Positions 55,789-64,000 of a stretch of DNA of 64,000 nucleotides are shown here, piece by piece. Origin of the DNA: Chloroflexi bacterium TSY (GTDB lineage: Bacteria; Chloroflexota; Anaerolineae; Caldilineales; Caldilineaceae). Positions within the stretch are counted from its first letter, which is position 1, and the number at the start of each line of letters is the position of its first letter. The stretch spans positions 18,559 to 82,558 of the forward strand of contig JAHBNG010000059.1 of the NCBI GenBank assembly GCA_019217005.1, in the 5' to 3' direction. A program made the translations under genes and the position numbers. The notes beneath the pieces are model-generated. The model ran no database searches and was not told the origin of the DNA. It saw nothing but the letters and a program-made list of their open reading frames with translations.

Positions 55789-56202
55789 CTTGGTCTCCTT
55801 TGAATGGATGGTTTCCCACAAATTGGGCCAATGGCCTTTAAGTGAGTTCTCAAAAGCTCTTGGACACGGATTTCTAAGGTTTTCAGGATTTTATCCGTGT
55901 TGATCTGCGTGAATCCGCGTCCGACTTGCTTGGGATACCACCATGGATGGATGTGGATATTGGAGCGCACAGATTTGGGCGCACAGAGGCCAACAAAGTA
56001 AACATACCGCTATTCTTCCAGCAGTCTGATGGTATCGAATTATACCGAAAAAACTGTCGGCGTGCAAAAGAATCGAATTTGATTAGGGTGCATTTGAAAT
56101 AAGTTGGGGTCAGTGAACACGCCCGGCGCGGTCTCATGGACACAAGCCACACGGAACCTGCTTATTCCTCGCTTGAACCGATATTCAAATGCACTCAATT
56201 GA
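55789..56202. other. Intergenic region with two repeat elements
   Basis: 414 bp between the opp binding-protein gene and the racemase-like gene. Contains the 61-bp ATCCGTG repeat (55862-55922) and a hairpin-capable pair GTGCATTTGAA (56088-56098) / TTCAAATGCAC (56184-56194) about 85 bp apart. No gene seen. Confidence 0.6.
55862..55922. repeat. 61-bp ATCCGTG repeat (copy 3)
   Basis: GGACACGGATTTCTAAGG...GGATTTTATCCGTGTTGATC...AATCCGCGTCC, the same length as copy 2 at 42805-42865 with about three quarters of positions shared. Lies directly upstream of the opp operon start. Confidence 0.78.
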
Positions 56203-56907
56203 TTACAAGGTCAAAAACTCCCGTTTCTTCAACGTGCGATAGACCCAATGGGCATACGAAATCACATCAAAAACCGGCAGGCCCGTGGCCGTGGCCACCG
56301 CTGGTGCATACGGCGCCATGTTGTGACATTCACACACAATCGCCCCTAAGTTTGGATCTTCCTCTAGCAACGAATGGGCTGCATCAAGCATGGCTTGCTG
56401 AATCGCTTCATGATCGGCTGGACCATCTTCATAGATCCAATGATAGAAGGCCGGGTTCTTGTTCAGGCCGCGGATCGACATGGGGAGGTCAGCGGGAACG
56501 CCTGCAGCAGAAAGGTGACGCTCGGTCAATGTCTCGCCATTGGCCGTCAGGACACCGATCCGACGTTGGGTCATCATGTAGGCCAAAGGGATCTGAGGAA
56601 GCGACGAGAGAAAGACGGGGATTTTCAGTGCCTTGGCGACATCTGCCTGGAAAGGGGCCATAAATCCACAACTGGTCGTGACGGCACACGCGCCTTCTTC
56701 TTGTGCTTCCAATCCGGCCGCGATGAACAGATCGACCAGCGTGGGGTCGCTTTGAATCACCACTCGTTCAACGTTTGCACCGCTGACTGTCTTAATCATG
56801 ACGGGAAAGTCGTATGAGCCAGGGTTGCCAATGTCGCCTTTCCCGCGCGGAAAGGCTGTGTCGAGCAAGAGAATACCAAGAGGGCCGATATCGCTATTTT
56901 GGTTCAT
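56203..56907 (-). CDS. Aspartate/glutamate racemase-superfamily protein
   Basis: 234 aa from ATG 56907. The longer frame to 56970 would overlap the upstream gene by 41 bp. Two-domain Asp/Glu/hydantoin racemase fold: the first catalytic Cys in GACAVTTSCGFMAPFQ and the second in LGAIVCECHNMAPYAPA. The family inverts amino acid alpha-carbons without PLP or opens hydantoin rings. It lies in the same orientation as livJ-livH and the peroxiredoxin-like gene, so may process the imported amino acid. Substrate not known. Confidence 0.78.
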   Translation of the reverse strand: MNQNSDIGPLGILLLDTAFPRGKGDIGNPGSYDFPVMIKTVSGANVERVVIQSDPTLVDLFIAAGLEAQEEGACAVTTSCGFMAPFQADVAKALKIPVFLSSLPQIPLAYMMTQRRIGVLTANGETLTERHLSAAGVPADLPMSIRGLNKNPAFYHWIYEDGPADHEAIQQAMLDAAHSLLEEDPNLGAIVCECHNMAPYAPAVATATGLPVFDVISYAHWVYRTLKKREFLTL

Positions 56908-56929
56908 GGAGAATTGTCCAATCTTTACA

Positions 56930-57484
56930 TCAGGTATTGTCCTGTAACCAAGACAGAACATCATTCGCATTTTGATCAGGCGGGAAAACCGGATAAAAGA
57001 CTTTTTCGATCTTTCCGTCTTTCGCGATTAGCGTCAACCGCTTATACAATTCCATCCCTTCCGCCTCAAAGGTCGGCAAAGAAAGACTGTTCTTCAATTC
57101 AAACGCTGAATCGCTCAACAAGTTGAAGGGTAAATGCAAGCGCTCTTTTGCTTCAAGTTGGTACGCAGACGTCTGTGAACTCAATCCATATACCTCTGTC
57201 TTTAGCGCTTGAAGCTCCTGATGATGGTCTCGAAAGCTACACGATTGCGCCGTAAAGCCTCTCGCACCAGGGATTTGCTCCCAACCGTCAGGCTGCGGCA
57301 CATCTGGGCGTCCGGTCATTGGATAGATGTAAATGACAAGCAACCCACCAATCAAGCCAATAGCAACTGAGTCGCCGCTCGTCGTCTTAAATGTAAGGTC
57401 AGGTAAAACCATGCCTTCCAGATGGCGAGCAGCACCATCGTCAACGGGTATCGGAAGGTTTTGGGGTAATTCAGCTAGACTCAC
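56930..57484 (-). CDS. Peroxiredoxin-like protein lacking the peroxidatic Cys
   Basis: 184 aa from GTG 57484, chosen because MSLAELP matches family N-termini, GGGAGG lies upstream, and it avoids overlap with livH. AhpC/TSA thioredoxin fold of the BCP-like group. The active-site region reads YIYPMTGRPDVPQPDGWEQI and then PGARGFTAQSCSFRDHH; relatives have Cys where Phe77 is, and only the resolving-position Cys82 remains. The codon is TTT, one base from TGT. The enzyme is therefore probably inactive as a peroxidase, unless Cys82 takes over. Sits between livH and the racemase-like gene. Confidence 0.75.
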   Translation of the reverse strand: MSLAELPQNLPIPVDDGAARHLEGMVLPDLTFKTTSGDSVAIGLIGGLLVIYIYPMTGRPDVPQPDGWEQIPGARGFTAQSCSFRDHHQELQALKTEVYGLSSQTSAYQLEAKERLHLPFNLLSDSAFELKNSLSLPTFEAEGMELYKRLTLIAKDGKIEKVFYPVFPPDQNANDVLSWLQDNT

Positions 57485-57488
57485 TTTA

Positions 57489-58403
57489 TTAGACCTCCCG
57501 TTCCTGCTCCCCAAACAAGCCAGTTGGCTTGACGATCAAAATGATCAACAGCAAAACAAATCCATAAACGTGCTGGAGGTTGGGATCAATAAAAACCGCA
57601 CCCAAGCTTTCAACCACGCCAAGGGCAATCCCCACAATTAGCGCTCCGGGAATCGACCCCAGCCCACCAATGATAATAATCTCAAACCCCTTCATCGTGG
57701 TGATTTCACCATTAGTTGGGTAGACCAGAAAGACGGGCGCCAGCAGCGCCCCTGCACCAGCCGCAAGCGCCACGCCCACCCCAAATGCGATCTGATCGAG
57801 CCGACTCAGATTGACGCCTGCCGTTTGCACACCGACCCGGCTCTGCGAAGCTGCCCGCAGCGCCACACCAAACCAGCTTCGCTTAAAAAAGATGTAGAAG
57901 AGGACCATAATGACAATGGCACCAATCAGCGCGGCCAATCGATCACCAGAGACGGGCAGCGGACCAAGATAGAACGTCTCTTTGATGTAGCTTCCCGGCG
58001 ACCGTTGATATGGCCCGCCCAAGGCGGAAGCCAGACTACGCAGCATGAGTACCATTGTCAGGGTGATGATGGTGGCGTATTCATTCCTTCGCTCGATACC
58101 GCCGACGAACATGGGCTTGATCAGAAGACGCTGCATGACGACGCCGATCAAAAAGACAATGATCATCGCAAGAGGGAGGGCTAGGTACCAGGGTATTTGG
58201 GGCAAGCCAATCAGCGGACCAATCTGAACAATGAATAGGTATTGCAGATAGCTACCGATCATATAAAACTCACCCATGGACCAGTTGATCAACTTCATCA
58301 CGCTGTAGATAAAGGTGATCCCAATCGCCATGAGCGCGTACAAAACGCCGATGACAAGACCGGCGATGAGGAATTGGAGAAAAAGGTCGGATGAGATAGA
58401 CAT
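57489..58403 (-). CDS. livH: Branched-chain amino acid ABC permease LivH
   Basis: 304 aa from ATG 58403. Eight to ten helices; LMAIGITFIYSVMKLINWSM at residues 20-40 is the LivH hallmark, with FGVALRAASQSRVGVQTAGV and IIGGLGSIPGALIVGIALGV further on. Partner LivM, LivF and LivG genes are 10 kb away on the same strand. Follows livJ after about 67 bp. Confidence 0.93.
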   Translation of the reverse strand: MSISSDLFLQFLIAGLVIGVLYALMAIGITFIYSVMKLINWSMGEFYMIGSYLQYLFIVQIGPLIGLPQIPWYLALPLAMIIVFLIGVVMQRLLIKPMFVGGIERRNEYATIITLTMVLMLRSLASALGGPYQRSPGSYIKETFYLGPLPVSGDRLAALIGAIVIMVLFYIFFKRSWFGVALRAASQSRVGVQTAGVNLSRLDQIAFGVGVALAAGAGALLAPVFLVYPTNGEITTMKGFEIIIIGGLGSIPGALIVGIALGVVESLGAVFIDPNLQHVYGFVLLLIILIVKPTGLFGEQEREV

Positions 58404-58469
58404 GGAAAGAGAGCGGCAAGGTTGCAAAGTTGCAGGGTGATTGCACCACTCTGCAACTTTACAGGCTTT

Positions 58470-59681
58470 CTACCTTGTATATTCGTAGATCAGCTCTGCA
58501 TCACGGAAGGACTGGCCCGCTTCCGTGTAGTGCAGAATCAGCAGCGGTGGCGTCCACTGATGCCAGAGTACGCCTTCATCTTGTGGGAAGGTAGCAGGCC
58601 CGGCCCAGTTGGTAAATTCACCGGTCTCCAGCGCCTCGATCAGAGCAGCGGAATCTGTGGAGCCGGCTTGTTCGATGGCTTGTGCGATGATCGTTGCGCC
58701 GCCGAATGCGCTGTATGCCGTGTAGACTGGCGGCTCGCCATGCATCTCGGTATAGGCTTCGGTAAACCACTCGCCCAGTTCAGAGAGCTGCTGTTCGGGA
58801 TGAAAGTAAGAGATGTAGTAGAGGTCATTGCCGTTTTCTGGATGCAATTCCCAATATTCAGGACGAATCGGGAAATCGTATGAAGCCAACATGGGTACTT
58901 CTGGGAAGAGGTCGATGGTGTTGGCTTGATCGATGATCAGATGAGCCCCTTGTCCAACGCCAATGTTGATCACCAGGTCTGGTCCCCAATCCTTAATCTG
59001 CAAAAGCTGGGGCGTAATGTCAACTGTGCCGCGGCTAAAGACGATTGGCAATAGCTCAATATCAGTACCAGCCGTCCGTTCTTCCATCTCTTGGACCAAC
59101 CCGGTCCCATAGTCGGTATCTTCCGAGATCAGAGCGACTTTGGTAAAGCTGCGGTCGGTGATAAACGAAATCCAAGCCTCGGCGCGGATGGGGTCGATGG
59201 CATGGGTGCGGAAGGCGATGGGGTACTGCAGCGCCGTGATGTCTTTGTTTGATGCTTGAGTCGAAAAGACCGGAACGCCGATCTCTTTGGCTACCTCGTT
59301 GACGGCCAAATTGACGGAAGAGTGATACTGACCAATTACGCCCACCACACCTTCTTCGGTTGCCAAACGGCGATACCCAGCCACCCCGACCTCGGGCGTA
59401 CCGGCATCATCTTCGATCACAAGCTCCACCATCTGACCACCCAGCAGACCACCCATTTCGTTATTGATATACTCAGCCGCTAATTCGGCACCGCGCTGCA
59501 CCAACTGCCCAGCGGATGTATCACCTGGCTCGGTTAGTGGGGTCAAAACACCGATTTTAATTGTGTCGCCACTGCTGTCCATTGTTCCGCCCGCATCACC
59601 TGCTGGTGCAACTGGTTGACATGCAGCAGCCAACAGCGACAATAGAAATATCAACACAACAAAGAAAGATTTACGTTGCAT
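58470..59681 (-). CDS. Branched-chain amino acid ABC binding lipoprotein LivJ-like
   Basis: 403 aa from ATG 59681, with AAAAGGAG upstream. Lipobox LLAAACQPVA with Cys21. Type I periplasmic-binding fold: IKIGVLTPLTEPGDTSAGQL, GVVGVIGQYHSSVNLAVNEV and VALISEDTDYGTGLVQEMEE. Likely binds a branched-chain or other neutral amino acid, amide or urea. First gene of the livJ-livH-peroxiredoxin-racemase half operon. Confidence 0.92.
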   Translation of the reverse strand: MQRKSFFVVLIFLLSLLAAACQPVAPAGDAGGTMDSSGDTIKIGVLTPLTEPGDTSAGQLVQRGAELAAEYINNEMGGLLGGQMVELVIEDDAGTPEVGVAGYRRLATEEGVVGVIGQYHSSVNLAVNEVAKEIGVPVFSTQASNKDITALQYPIAFRTHAIDPIRAEAWISFITDRSFTKVALISEDTDYGTGLVQEMEERTAGTDIELLPIVFSRGTVDITPQLLQIKDWGPDLVINIGVGQGAHLIIDQANTIDLFPEVPMLASYDFPIRPEYWELHPENGNDLYYISYFHPEQQLSELGEWFTEAYTEMHGEPPVYTAYSAFGGATIIAQAIEQAGSTDSAALIEALETGEFTNWAGPATFPQDEGVLWHQWTPPLLILHYTEAGQSFRDAELIYEYTR

Positions 59682-59985
59682 GGCTTTCTCCTTTTGAATT
59701 TGGGGGGTGTACCACAAGATGTGTAAATGGAGTAGGTGACTGAACGGTCCCCATTTACACACTTTGGGACACACTGTCGAATATGGTGATTGAATTGAGT
59801 GAGTGAATATATAGCGCTCGTGATCGTTTTGTCCAGATGGCAAAGTTTATGTGTTGGTAATGTGAAACAAAAGATATATTGCCCTCTGCTCATCAACTAC
59901 GAGTGTGTACCACAAAGTGTGTAAATGAAGACTGCTCAGTCGAAGAACCGCTGCGTTTACCCACTTTGGGACTCACACCCTCAAC
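59682..59985. repeat. Two inverted-repeat elements upstream of livJ
   Basis: Element 1 (59707-59774) has inverted ends GTGTACCACAAGATGTGTAA and TTTACACACTTTGGGACACAC. Element 2 (59903-59978) has ends GTGTGTACCACAAAGTGTGT and a mismatched partner ending in CACTTTGGGACTCACAC. The end motif CCCAAAGTGTGTAAA looks like the ends of IS256-family elements, so these may be small derivatives. They lie in the promoter region of livJ. Confidence 0.6.
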
Positions 59986-60822
59986 TTACTCCAATTTTCG
60001 GATTTCCCAAAGCTCTACTACCAAATCTGAAGGGTAGCCGATCGGGTCAAAATCATCGGTTTCGCGAGCATCGAAGCCAACACGGTCAAATAATTCTTCA
60101 ATTGTCCGCGATGAATGATGTTGAGCTTCACCCATCGTGTGGTAGAGATAAACCGCAGATGGCAAAATGACCGGATATCCCATTTCATACAGGGCATAGG
60201 CCACGCCATTTTTTAGCTCAGAAAGCAACTCAGTTTTGGTCTGCTGGATATGTCGCCCGCCATGTTCAATATCGACATCAAAACGGAAATCGAAGTGGGT
60301 CCGCAGATACCCCTGCTCTTTGAGAAACACACCAACATTCTGAATTGCAGCATCGAGTTGGGCAAAATCGTCTTTGCTATCTAGCCCACTTGGCAAATCT
60401 AACTCAAGATGTTCGTAAACCTGATCAAAAAATATCTTTCCCACGCGCTTGGTGTAGAGTCTACGCTCACGCTCCAGCGAATTGGCGTATTGCGACTCGT
60501 GAGCTGCGATCAGCTCAAACGTATGACGATAGAAGGCATAGGAAAGCGCATCAAATTCGCCTGATCTAGGTGGTTGTCTGAAATTTCTGTGATAGAACTC
60601 ATCCACCAATTCAGGGTGAGCGGAACGTTGAAAAACGGTATCAAGATAGGTTTCTGTATATTCTTTGACTGTCGCTAAATCGCCGTCGTTTCCGATCAAG
60701 ACTATCCACTCGGAACAGATGGCATTTGACATAAAGGTCACAAATTCATCGCCCATCTGCCACCAATCGGCAAAATCAAGGAATGGTTTTTCAGAAACAA
60801 CTTGCGCAAGAGATTTTTTCAT
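59986..60822 (-). CDS. Hypothetical protein
   Basis: 278 aa from ATG 60822; a GTG at 60879 would add 19 residues. Soluble, rich in aromatic and acidic residues. It contains FLDFADWWQMGDEFVTFMSN near the start, FDFRFDVDIEHGGRHIQQTK near 190 and ELLSELKNGVAYALYEMGYP. No motif of a known family is recognised, and no membrane segment. The gene stands between the livJ region and an IS110. Confidence 0.5.
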   Translation of the reverse strand: MKKSLAQVVSEKPFLDFADWWQMGDEFVTFMSNAICSEWIVLIGNDGDLATVKEYTETYLDTVFQRSAHPELVDEFYHRNFRQPPRSGEFDALSYAFYRHTFELIAAHESQYANSLERERRLYTKRVGKIFFDQVYEHLELDLPSGLDSKDDFAQLDAAIQNVGVFLKEQGYLRTHFDFRFDVDIEHGGRHIQQTKTELLSELKNGVAYALYEMGYPVILPSAVYLYHTMGEAQHHSSRTIEELFDRVGFDARETDDFDPIGYPSDLVVELWEIRKLE

Positions 60823-61009
60823 TGGGATGTCCACTGTTTTGGTACTTCCGGAATAGATGGAGTTGAATTTCCCGGACACGCTTTGTATGTAATGGCAGTT
60901 CCAAAAGGGCGCGTTGAAGAAGAACTGATAGAGAGAACCAGCAGCGTGTTATGTCAACATATAGATGAGGACAAAGGCAAGGAACCCAAAGGCGATACAT
61001 AGTAAAAAA

Positions 61010-62490
61010 TTAGAAGCAATTAAGCGATAGGTTGGCGACGATGGGCTCGTTGCTGCAAATGGAAAGATTCATCATAAGGTTTCTTGTCTTGCCACAATTT
61101 CCAAATGATGCAAATCCAGCGATTAGCGAGAGTGCGATCAGCATGACTCTTTTTGAGACCGCGTTGGCGAGCGGCGGTGTAAAAAGCAGCGGCCCAAGAA
61201 GACTCTTTGCGGGAGCAGCGAGCAAATTGCTGAGTAAAATAACGAAAGTCGTGATCGCAAGCTCTGCGGAAATGAACGGTTCTGACTTTGCCACTTTGTT
61301 TGGTGACAGGACAGGTTCCCGCCAGAGACTGAAGGCTCATGGGAGAGGGAAAGCGTTCCTGTCTTCGCCAAACTTGACCAGAAGACTGGGAGCTAAAAGC
61401 TGGCCAGCACCAGGTAAAGAAGCAAAGATATGCTGATCCGGATGTTGCAGAAAAAGTGACTGTAACTGGTCAAGGGTCTCTTGTTCATAGCGCAGTGCAA
61501 GCAAAAGACATTCAGCCAGCTGAAGAGCTTCTCGTTGATACGCTGGCACAAATGCAGGAGCTGATGTGGGATAAGTGGCGGTTAACTTATCATAACAAGT
61601 GACCCATTTACGGGTTGCGTATGTCGGTGCTGCTTGAGAAACTCTTGGAAGCCTTCATAGGTGGAGTTGCGCACATGCTCTGGCGTTGGATAGGTCAGAA
61701 CCAGGTGGCAGGCAATCCGAGAAGGCCAGTTGCTGAAGACCTCAAGCGCCGGATGGTAACGCAACAGGCAAGCGCGCAGACGGTTGGATAAGGCCACAGT
61801 CTCTTTGGTCCAGTATTGTGTGGCACTGCTGACCACTCGCATCTGCTGGAGTAATTCACTGCCAGGTGACCAAGGATAAAATCGATGGACATCGGTCCGC
61901 AACAAATCTGCTATCACATAGGCATCACTCTTATCATTATGCGCACCACTTTGACTATAGCGCTCCCGACTCTTGTTCACCACATTCGGCGGCACCACAT
62001 AGACATTCTTGTACCCGCTCGACCAGAGATAATCAATCAGCAAATTATGCGCTGTTTCCAGTCCCACTGTCACTTCATCATGGCTCGCTCCTGTCTTCTT
62101 TCTCATTTCTTCAATTTGGCGAAATCCCTTCTGGCTATGCTCTATCTGCGCATAGCCCAGCGCTCGTCCTGTCTCATCCAACATCATCACATCATGTTTC
62201 TTTTCACTCCAGTCGATTCCCATTTTCACTTTCATCTTGGACCTCCTCTCCCGTATCGCCTGAGCTCCTCAACTTTGGACGCTGTTTTCCGTTTTCCTGT
62301 TATGGCACTCGAGGTGCTGCACGCTTTCGACGTTGCACGGCGTCGACCTGCGGACTGTCCGGGAAGGGCGGTCGCACCGCTCGAAGAGGTTGGTCCTTTT
62401 TGCCAGGTCGAGAGTCCAATAAGTTTCGGCTTTCCTTGCTTTTGCCTTCCCTTATTTTATCTCCCTTTCCTATATTACCTAACAGGAAGA
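61010..62490 (-). mobile_element. IS110-family element, left member of a head-to-head pair
   Basis: Minus-strand transposase plus about 250 bp of non-coding DNA upstream (62236-62490). The outer end carries CCTTTCCTATATTACCTAAC, mirrored at 62536-62557 by an equivalent end of the neighbouring element. The non-coding part has GGCACTCGAGGTGCTGCACG and further complementary stretches, where the bridge RNA of IS110 is expected. The downstream end is not defined. Confidence 0.65.
61020..62235 (-). pseudogene. IS110-family transposase, frameshifted
   Basis: N-terminal part from ATG 62235: MGIDWSEKKHDVMMLDETGR (catalytic Asp), EVTVGLETAHNLLIDYLWS (Glu), AHNDKSDAYVIADLLRTDVH (Asp pair). It stops at 61582 as QPVNGSLVMIS; the correct frame goes on RKWVTCYDKLTATYPTSAPA and DQHIFASLPGAGQLLAPSLL, then shifts again near 61340 to LAGTCPVTKQSGKVRTVHFR. 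Joined length is about 400 aa. GIDWSE in place of GIDVHK marks a distinct IS110 subgroup, the same as the gene at 62790. Confidence 0.82.
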
Positions 62491-62789
62491 GGTCAAGAAC
62501 AGCCTCGTTGACGAACTCATCTCTGCCCTCTACCTATTAGATAATATAGGAAAGGAGTTAGAATGAGAGAGACAGAAAGAGAGAAGCTGTCACTCGGAAT
62601 CGAACTCCGGCTTGGTAAAAAGGACCGCCCTCTTCCCGCGGTGCGACCGCCCTTCCCGGACCGTCCACCAAGCCGACGCCTAGAACCGTCGCAAGCGTGT
62701 AGCATCTCGAATGCCATAATAGGAAAACGGAAAAGAGCGTCCGAAAAAAATGACCAAAGGCAATCCTCAAGTGAATGAGGAGGTCAAAA
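62236..62789. other. Shared non-coding region between two divergent IS110 genes
   Basis: 553 bp. It holds the upstream non-coding parts of both IS110 elements and about 45 bp of old chromosomal sequence between their ends (62491-62535). The two sides show inverted similarity, for example GGAAGGGCGGTCGCACCGC against GCGGTGCGACCGCCCTTCC. Each side may encode a bridge RNA of its element. Confidence 0.6.
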
Positions 62790-64000
62790 ATGCAGATATT
62801 CATAGGAATAGACTGGAGTGAAACAAAACATGATGTAATGATAACGGATGAAAACGGTCGTCGAATTAACTACATGACAATAGAACATAGTGTGGATGGC
62901 TTTAAGCAACTAGAAAAGTGGCGAGAAACGATGGATATCGGCCATGAAAAATGTCGAATCGGATTAGAGACAGCACATAATCTGATAATTGACTACTTAT
63001 GGGATGCTGGGTATACAAATCTATATGTCCTCCCACCGAACGTGGTCAAAGCAAGTCGGGCGAGGTACAATCAGAGCGGTGCTCGCACTGATGAAAGTGA
63101 TGCATATACGATAGCTGAACTGGTCAGAACAGATGTTCACCGATTCTATCCTTGGCATCCAGGGAGTGAATTACTCCAGCAAATGCGCATCGTGGTGAGC
63201 ATGACCGAGTTTTGGCGCAAAGAAACGGTTGCTGTCTCCAATCGCTTGCGTAGTTGTTTGCTCAGATACCATCCCGCTTTGCTCAATGTCTTTAGTTGGC
63301 CATCGCCCATTGCAGCTCATCTGATTCTGGCTTATCCGTCGCCGCAAGCAGCAGAAAAGCAACCTATGATGAATTTCAGGTCTTTCTCAAGCAACATAAA
63401 CATAATCAGCCCTCCAAATGGCTCACCTGTTTTGATGCCTTGACCACATAACATCCCTCGTTCAGCTCCGGGTGTTGCCCAAGCTTGTCGTTCAAGCCCA
63501 GCAACTTGCCCGACTCTTGCTCCATACCCTCAACCCAAGCAACACTCCAACAGTTGAACTCTCTTTTTCTGCAACACGAGGATCACCCCATTTTTGCTTC
63601 CCTGCCGGGCGCAGGAGAGCTCTTGGCTCCCTCTTTGCTGGTCAAATTTGGCGAAGATCGCCGCCGCTTCCCCCATTCCAGCATGGTCCAGACTTTAGCT
63701 GGCACGGCTCCCGTTACCAACCAAAGTGGCAAAGTCCGCGGTCCACTTTCGCCGCTCTTGTGATAAAGTTTCGTTACTTTCTCAGCAACTGGCTCGTTCT
63801 TCGCGCCAGCAATCTCGCTGGGCTTCGGCTTGCTACACAAGCTCGTCAAAGGGCCACTCGGTCAGTCGCTCTCATCGGGCTTTAAACCGCTGGCTGGCCA
63901 TTCTTTGGAAAATGTGGCAGACCGAACCACCTATGACGAATCTTTCCACATTCGTCAGCGAACTATCGTCGTCGACCACAAGCTTAGTTTTCTGCTTTCT
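62536..64000 (+). mobile_element. IS110-family element, right member, cut by the window edge
   Basis: Plus-strand transposase remnant with upstream non-coding DNA starting near 62536 (CCTATTAGATAATATAGGAA). It is the same subgroup as the left element but clearly diverged, about two thirds amino-acid identity by eye, so it is an independent insertion rather than a recent inverted duplication. The distal end is outside the window. Confidence 0.65.
62790..64000 (+). pseudogene. IS110-family transposase, frameshifted, partial
   Basis: ATG 62790 with GAGGAGG upstream. MQIFIGIDWSETKHDVMITD (Asp), CRIGLETAHNLIIDYLWDAG (Glu), GARTDESDAYTIAELVRTDV (Asp pair). The frame is lost near 63353 beside AAAAGC; the other frame reads ATYDEFQVFLKQHKHNQPSK and DHPIFASLPGAGELLAPSLL, and later MVQTLAGTAPVTNQSGKVRG. 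The last part lies past another stop or shift near 63760. Not functional as read. Confidence 0.82.

Noticed and set aside
61866..62540. Plus-strand frames of 208 and 224 codons over the IS110 start region
   Set aside because: Low-complexity Ser/His-rich translations opposite a recognisable transposase; no start signal.
1..64000. tRNA, rRNA or riboswitch genes
   Set aside because: I looked for cloverleaf-like stretches ending in CCA, for rRNA core sequences and for obvious riboswitch leaders before the transporter and lyase genes and saw none I could support.

Overview
The window looks like a stretch of chromosome from a Chloroflexota bacterium (Anaerolineae or Caldilineae grade), of moderate GC. 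This rests on gene content only: many peptide and branched-chain amino acid ABC importers whose binding proteins have Leu-Leu-Ala-Ala-Cys lipoboxes, a complete seven-gene Mrp antiporter, a non-pyrrolysine MttB-type methyltransferase, an ELWxxDGT repeat protein, and a pair of DUF1670-like genes. No rRNA or tRNA gene was found to confirm it.

Layout. 1-9.0 kb: edge-truncated methyltransferase, threonine aldolase, an IS1595-like element, an M24 peptidase, an IS nested inside a palindromic MITE, a LOG-family gene and a PatB/MalY lyase. 9.0-16.8 kb: minus-strand mrpABCDEFG operon, split between mrpB and mrpC by an IS701-like element. 17-18.7 kb: IS110. 18.7-24.9 kb: ELWxxDGT surface protein, multispanning membrane protein and AlkP-type phosphohydrolase in one operon, then an HD-domain protein. 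25.4-32.8 kb: oligopeptide importer (binding protein, two permeases, fused double ATPase), split by a second copy of the nested IS. 32.7-35.2 kb: hybrid histidine kinase broken by a 155-bp MITE. 35.5-38.5 kb: second oligopeptide-binding protein and an APH-like kinase. 38.5-40.6 kb: a DUF1670 gene pair bounded by palindromic ends, next to two identical 170-bp units with the same ends. 41.3-44.3 kb: three-gene flavoprotein/2Fe-2S oxidase cluster. 44.3-46.1 kb: two divergent HNH modules. 46.1-48.5 and 56.2-59.7 kb: two halves of a Liv transporter, separated by a complete Opp cluster (49.9-55.8 kb) and a MITE-broken toxin-like gene. 61-64 kb: two IS110 elements head to head.

How it works together. 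Most of the intact genes import peptides and amino acids (Dpp/Opp, Liv) or process them (M24 peptidase, threonine aldolase, PatB lyase, amino-acid-type oxidase, Asp/Glu-type racemase). The Mrp complex links this to Na+/H+ exchange.

The window is heavily colonised by mobile DNA. Several insertions can be read to the base from their target duplications: 8-bp AACCCCTA, 5-bp GATAT and TAAAA, 7-bp TTAGTTA, 8-bp TCGCTTTG and GGACAAGA, 3-bp GAC. Many transposases, one binding-protein gene and the mrpC tail carry frameshifts, several of them in homopolymers. Some of these may be assembly errors rather than decay.

The best candidate for something undescribed is the DUF1670 locus. Two paralogous multi-HTH proteins sit between GTGACA-2-TGTCAC palindromes, and two 170-bp units with the same ends follow, separated by 11-bp spacers. 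It looks like an autonomous element with its own miniature derivatives, but no known recombinase is visible.
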